Assembly: GCA_008828725.1 (NCBI GenBank)
Contig: MEHQ01004134.1
Location: 96,504 to 160,503 of the forward strand
Direction: 5' to 3'
Source: Saccharina japonica
Lineage: Eukaryota; Sar; Phaeophyceae; Laminariales; Laminariaceae
DNA length: 64,000 bases
The stretch's first letter is position 1. Each line of letters opens with the position of its first letter. The translations under genes and the position numbers were made by a program. Below, piece after piece: positions 58,499-64,000 of the stretch. Below the pieces are notes generated by a model. The model did not search any database and was not told where the DNA came from. It saw only the letters and a list, made by a program, of their open reading frames with translations.

Positions 58499-59400
58499 GG
58501 TGAGAAATACGACTACCCAGCAGGCCCGAAATAAAAAAATTGGAGTGTTGCTCTCGTGGATGTTTTTTTGTGCCCCCCTACCCCGCGCCATTGACAGCTC
58601 CCGCAAGAATGCAACCCAAACTCTCGGCGTCGTGTTATCTTCAACAAAGTTAAACGGGGACGCTAGTTTGTGAGAGAGTGCCAGCTAAAGTGGCCCTGGG
58701 CATGACACGTTGAACTGACATACGACATTTGTTGTTTTATTACGTTCATGAGAGTTTCGATTGTTCAACATTCAAACGTTGTGCACCGATCGCCCCCCAG
58801 CACAATTCACGTATTTTATTCTCAAATGACACCGTCTGTCGAGAGCGCATATTATAGCGTGGGTAAGCAAAATTCGACGAGAGTTGACGAGGGAAGAAAG
58901 TGCTGAAATCTTCTCGCGATAAAAATGCAAGGCAAGAACCGTAGTGGGGGAGGAGGGAGAGGAGCCTACTTTGTGACCCAGGATCTGAGTTACGACTAGG
59001 GAGGGAGAAAGACGGAAGTGCGAAGATAATAAATGGGATGGACAAACAAAAAAAAAATGTGTGGGTGTTAACGACACCGCGAAATAGAGGGTGCAGGGGA
59101 CTTCCAACAAACCCCAATAACTTCCGTTGCGAAGACGTAAATTGTGGCTACGTACTCCACCCACATGTACGCGTGTGTTATCCCTCTCCCGCGACCAACC
59201 ACCCCCTCCTTCCCCCCCCCACCACGGAGCCTTGCGCTGTGAAAGTGTGTAGGAGCGTCAAGAAAGCGGACGACACAAGCGTCATGGCCAACGTGACGCA
59301 CGTTCTTCGTGTGAGGATGATGTCGCGTGAGCCTTAAGGCTTAAGCATCGAAGGTAGGGTTCTCTCCAATTAACTTTTCATTTAAAAGGATCTCGTTCCG
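58499..59400. other. Non-coding DNA
   Basis: 58985-59040 (AGGGAGGGAGAAAGACGGAA and following) is a diverged copy of 10662-10715. No gene supported. Confidence 0.35.
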
Positions 59401-59407
59401 TACCAAA

Positions 59408-60006
59408 ATGCATTTTGACACCGACAGCGACTCGGACGGCAGCACAGCTTCCAGCGAGACGCCCAGGTTGGACGTCGACCTATCCTGCGAGCCGGTCGTG
59501 CCGACCGGTGTTCGTACCGCCGGCGGTTCCGGCCTTCGCGGCCGGGCAGGTCACAGGGCTCGGCCCAGGGCGGGGGCCGGGCCCCGGGTCGGGGACGGGG
59601 CCAGAGCTCGGGTCGAGCCCCAGGCCGGGGCACGGGTCGGGGTGGAGGTCGGAGCCCCGGTCGGACCCCAGGCCGGGGCCCGGGTCGAGGTCCAGGCCGG
59701 GGCCCGGGCCGGGGCTGTGGAACGGATATGTCAGCGGAGGACGGCCGTGGTGGCGACGCGATCCAAGCTACGGGTACACGCGCCGGCCGAGGACGTAGCC
59801 CGCCTACTAAGAAAAGCATTCCGACGGTGTCGAACATGCTGGAGTCACCGCATACGAAAGCTGAGCTGGAGCGGAGAACGAAACGGAGTGCCGAAGACAG
59901 GCTTGTGAATGCTACGGAAATATGGGAGGCCGGTGAGGTGGCGAAAGCAGCGAGAAGAGAGGAGAAACGAACGCACAGAGAGGGCAAACGAAAGGCTCGC
60001 CTCGAG
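59408..60006 (+). CDS. Candidate RG-rich protein exon, frame uncertain
   Basis: Two overlapping + frames share the region. One starts at ATG 59408 with an acidic Ser-rich segment (MHFDTDSDSDGSTASSE) and runs open to about 59908. The other, open from 59419, reads GRGTGRGGGRSPGR, GRGPGRGPGRG, then from 59728 a Lys/Arg/Glu-rich helix (SMLE-like to KAELERRTKR, AARREEKRTHREGKRKARLE) and ends exactly at GAG|GTAATT, a phase-0 donor. The second half therefore looks like a true coding exon. RG-rich stretches of this kind are typical of RNA-binding proteins. Joining the acidic start to the RG frame would need an indel or a very short intron, which I cannot show. No family is assigned. Confidence 0.35.
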
Positions 60007-61535
60007 GTAATTGTTTGTTTTTGTTTGCATTAGCTTCGCTCGTCTTGACAGTGACCCGTCCGTACATGTAGTGTATTTGTATTTTACGTCGAAGTTCTAA
60101 AATGGGGTAGGGCTTCTTATACACGACGCGGCCACACGACGCGGCCACACGACGCGGCCACTACCGAAATGGCATGGGTCATAGAAGAGACCACAGTACG
60201 GGCAGCAGCTTATTTGGTTTTACTCTGGGGCGCTTTACAGGGGGCATCGCTCATGGACGTGTTGTAAGCACTTCTCGTCCTATAGCTTAACACCACGGAG
60301 AGAACGCCCGAAGGTCATGTTTGTTGTAGTTGTGCTAGCCGGTGGAACATGCTTAGGGTCATGCAGGGGAACGGTAGAATTCCCATTGCACTGGGCGTTT
60401 TGCGCCCCTTCACGCAACAAGGAGTTGGATTGAATCTATTTTTCGCGGAAGATCGAAACAGGCGCTAGGGTTTGACCGAATCAGATTGTATGAAGTCATG
60501 TCGCGTACATTGTGAGGGAGATAGTACCACGCGTTGTGTTCAGCCCGTCTTCGTTCCATTTATAGCTTCCGCGTAGCGACTTCGCTCGGCCTCCGACTTA
60601 GCGAAATTATATCAATGCTATTGGTGTGTTCGCCTCAAGTGAGTGGCGTCGTTGTACATCCGCATCCGCGTCCACGTACATCATTGACATCGTCTCTCAA
60701 CCACCTCCCTCCCGCAAAACTTGGCTGCCTTGTAAACCCCTGGCATGTTCATAAGGCAAGTGTGGCCCAAAACGCGCTTGCGGCGGAGAACAGGGGGCAC
60801 TTCGAACACGGCACGCCCAAGGCAAGTGCCGGGGCTTATGCTATACTCGGTTTCGTGTGCTCGCCGCAAGTATTGATCGCTTCCATCCATGAACGATAAC
60901 AATCGCAAGCTCGGTTTCCGATCCGGTCGGGTGTGCCTGGATGCCTTCCCTATCGTCAATCGGTTCGATTATGCAGTTTTATTTTCTCTTCCTGGGATCG
61001 GTTGGTACTAGAGTTTCAAACTGCTTCGTGTCCGCTGCTCGCGGGTGCTAGGCGTTGCAGCTCTCAATAGAAACAGCTTGATCGAAAAAGCGTTTTTCTA
61101 CAGTAAAAAACCCCGATTATGTCTCCAATCGGAAACGGTTATCCCGTGGCTTGGCCTGCGACGAAAGGGGCCACGCCGGTCATTGATCTCTCGCTCTCTA
61201 GAAAGAGAGAGGAGGACGACGACGACGGAAAAATAATAACTCGCTGGAACCATTGTAGCTGGTGCTAGGATGTCTTGCAGAACGACAGTGGAATATGTAC
61301 AACACCAAAAGCCGAGCCCACGAACGCAACGGGCAAGAAAATGATAACATCCAACTTATTAAGGAGTGATTGCCGCTGCTGTTTCTCGAACGATAAGGTA
61401 GGTAGCACAGACCGAGGCTGCCCATGGAAAGACACCCCACCAGGCACCGTCAAACTCACGACATTCCGTGCTCGAGAAACCACGCACTACCTAACTTCCC
61501 GCCGGCTCCTATCATATCATCATGCCGCCCATCAG
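60007..61535. other. Possible intron or intergenic DNA
   Basis: A triplicate of ACACGACGCGGCC (60120-60161) and no clear coding exon. If 59408-60006 and 61536-62358 belong to one gene, this would be its intron, but nothing proves that. Confidence 0.3.
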
Positions 61536-62358
61536 ATGTACACCGAAGACGAAATGAACGCCATCATGGAGAGGGTTCGAGCTGAAGAGAGGGGCACACT
61601 GAAGTCTTCCAGTGCCTTGGAAGAGGGATCAACGCCCAGCGGTGCTCTACACGGCCGGTACAACATTGTGCTCCCACGCAGTCGTCCGCATGGCGAGTCA
61701 ACGCCCGGAGACCTACGCTCTGCCAGCTCATCTGGCGCCGGTGCTCGCCCCGCCCTCGGCGCCCCCGACGTCTACGGGCATTGGGACGGACGGCCTCGCC
61801 AGCGCTCGCCCAGCGACCTGCGCGACGCCCACTCGTCTACCGACGGGGCTCGCCCCGCCCACGACGGCCCCGGAGCCTACGGGCATGCGAGAGGATGGCA
61901 TGGCCAGTGGTCGCCCAGCGGACACTTCCCGAACAGCACTAATAACGCCGAGGCGAACAGCGTTCTGGGCGGCTCGGGAGGAGCCTCGACGTCCGGCGTG
62001 CATCCCTCCTCCGCGCGCAGCCCTGGGGGGTTCAAACCTCCCGGGTTTGATGACCCGTATCCACCCCGCGTTCCAAGGCAGCCACACCCCGGGTTCCCCC
62101 ATCAAGGCTTCGAGCAAGGACCATGGCCACATGCAGGGATGCTTCCGCAGCAAGGGCACCACCATAGCTTCCACCCCGGGTACGGCGGCGGGACAGTCAC
62201 AGGGCATCAGGGGTGGGCGACGCTTGGTGTAGCGTCGCCACACCTTCCCGTACCGAGGGGCGCAGGGGCTATTCCACCCACCCATGTAGATGTGAGCGTG
62301 TCCGGTAACGGCAGCGCCTCCGGAAGTGCGGGTCCCGGTTCGTCCCACGGCGGGGAAG
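61536..62358 (+). CDS. Hypothetical Gly/Pro/Ser/His-rich exon
   Basis: Open for 274 codons from ATG 61536 (MYTEDEMNAIMERVRAEERG, a short acidic helix) to a strong donor GAAG|GTGAGG at 62359. The ATG follows CCATCAG, so it may be an internal exon; the frame is open upstream to 61275. After the helix the protein is disordered: repeats with RPALGAPDVYGHWDGRPRQ and RPAHDGPGAYGHARGWHGQ, then PGF.HP and SGGASTSG-like stretches. Past the donor the frame soon becomes hydrophobic and Cys-rich, as expected for intron. I do not recognise a family; a matrix, coat or nuclear disordered protein are all possible. Confidence 0.45.
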
Positions 62359-62714
62359 GTGAGGCCAGCAGTGATTTGTTCGCAGATAATTTCGTTGTTA
62401 CGGCAGTTGACATTGTGTGTTTTGCGCTCATTTATGCCGATAGTCCCGGCACGTGCTCAATGTTGCACACGTCCATGTCCCGGGTGTTCATACCCGAAAC
62501 ACGCCTAGTCCTTGAACAAGCATGTCATTGTATACGTACAATTTTAATTGTTCTGTGTTGGGCGTGTGGTTTCGAACTCACGGTCTTGCAAATACTGAAG
62601 TTGGGATTTCGTTTCATACGATCGTCAAACAAAAAATGCACAGTATGTAGCTTACGATAGCGACATATATATGGACACATGGTACCAAATAGCATTGACA
62701 ATACTTGCGCACAT
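62359..62714. other. Probable intron start and flank
   Basis: No exon recognised. Confidence 0.3.
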
Positions 62715-63600
62715 GCTCGGAGTTTACTCGACACTCCGAGCATATTCGGAGTATCGATTAGTTTTCGTACTCCGAGTACTGAGAGTATTAGAGTACTGGT
62801 GGCCTAAGTACTTGGAGTACTTGGGAGTATTACCAGTACAATAGGCCCAAATACTCCAAGTACTGGGAGAATGAGCCGTACTCACCCTCGAGCACAACCA
62901 GTACCATGAGTACAAACATCTAAATTACTCGGAGCACTCCGAGCATCGGGAGTAGTGAGCACCGAAATACATCAGCATTCGAGTAAAATGCTCCAAGCAA
63001 TACTCTAATCCGGAGTACCTCGGAGCATTTAATTCCGAAATGCACCGAGTATTGCTTGTAACCCGGAGTATGAAACCCTGAAACACTCCGAGTACTGGAA
63101 GTATTTGCAGTACGAACTGCCGAAATACCCGGAGTACTCAAAGCACGAGCAGTACAGGACCCCTAAATACGTGGAGTATATAAAGCATTCCGGAGTATCG
63201 AACCCCCGAACACTCGGTAAACAGCAGTGTTCCAGAATATCGAACCCCGAATTACTCCGGGTACAAGCAGTATCGGCAGTTTTGCGTACCCGGAGTTTTC
63301 AGAGTACGAGCGGTATCGCGGAGTGTCGAACCCCGAAATACTCCGAGTACAACCAGTATCGACAGCTTTGCATACCCGAAATACTCTGAGTACGAGCATT
63401 ATCGAGGAGGACCGAACCCCGAAATACCCAGAGTACAAGCAGTATCGACAGCTTTGCATACCCGAAATACTCAGAGTACGAGCATTATCGAGGAGGATCG
63501 AACCCCGAAATACCCAGAGTACACGAAGTACATGACGTGTTCTATCTCGAAACACCTTACTTTACTCCAATGTACACGGAAAATCTGTACAATGATGCCT
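62715..63600. repeat. TACTCCGAGTA element, copy 2
   Basis: Same orientation, start and end as copy 1 (10375-11192). Internal sub-repeats of about 100-125 bp contain GAGTACAAGCAGTATCGACA and GCTTTGCATACCCGAAATAC. Confidence 0.75.
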
Positions 63601-64000
63601 GTTGTCCGTGGGAGTTCATTAAAGTAAACATATAATCGCCCGTCCATTTCAAAGTGTCTGCCCACGACGAGGCTTCCGAATACATGACGTCAAGCTCCCA
63701 CGGTTGCTTGGGAACCATCCATGAGTTCATCCCCCAATCCCGCTTTGTACACCGTCTCACCCGAATTGGGCCCATCCCGATGACGAAAACGTGAATCGAG
63801 CACAATTATGTAATACAACAACCGTGCAACGCGCAGTGTGGAACCACACCAGCGCTGTGCTCTCTACGAAGCATACCACGCAGTAACTCCCGCGTTGTAC
63901 GGGACGATGCCGTGCCTGCTGCGGAAGCTTCCACGAGAGCCGTGGATGCTTCCCTGGAAACTTGCGGCGACTACCGCGATAACCAATCAATGGCGCACCA
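63601..64000. other. Right-edge DNA
   Basis: No gene supported. 63922-63960 holds a short GGAAGCTTCC-type palindromic block like that at 56 kb. Confidence 0.35.

Overview
This looks like nuclear DNA of a photosynthetic eukaryote, most likely a brown alga or related stramenopile. That placement is inference. It rests on intron-split genes with GT-AG and GC-AG borders, many CAG/GAT/GGT microsatellites, long C/G homopolymers, TTAGGG-type repeats and very low gene density. Most of the window is repeat-rich non-coding DNA.

The one family read with confidence is an S-adenosylmethionine-dependent sarcosine/dimethylglycine N-methyltransferase (SDMT type, last steps of glycine betaine synthesis). Four copies are present. 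A (13563-23234) and B (24500-28138) lie in tandem on the + strand. C (39927-36112) and D (44708-40436) lie in tandem on the - strand, so the two pairs converge on a spacer of about 8 kb. All four share the exon plan, and all introns are phase 0. A and B have no internal lesion. C has a Trp-to-stop change in exon 5, and D lacks a recognisable exon 1 and has lost a conserved Trp. Intron 4 of copy A is about 5.6 kb and contains roughly 3 kb (17.83-20.9 kb) of bacterial-looking, frame-broken DNA, including a recognisable Lrp/AsnC-type regulator.

Outside the array I see one MLH1-like first exon on the - strand near 2.9-3.0 kb, a Gly/Pro/His-rich open exon at 61.5-62.4 kb, an RG-rich candidate exon at 59.4-60.0 kb, and a few weak hypothetical exons at 31.9-34.8 kb.

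The repeat landscape is rich. It has a dispersed element of up to about 0.5 kb that ends in poly(C) and clusters around the methyltransferase genes; several MITE-like families with clear terminal inverted repeats (one carrying telomere-like repeats, one nested in another); two copies of an element of about 0.85 kb built from TACTCCGAGTA-like units; a palindromic GGAAGCTTCC array; a satellite with units of about 170-218 bp; and SINE-like sequences with tRNA-type A and B boxes. No rRNA genes, CRISPR arrays or clear functional tRNA genes were found.
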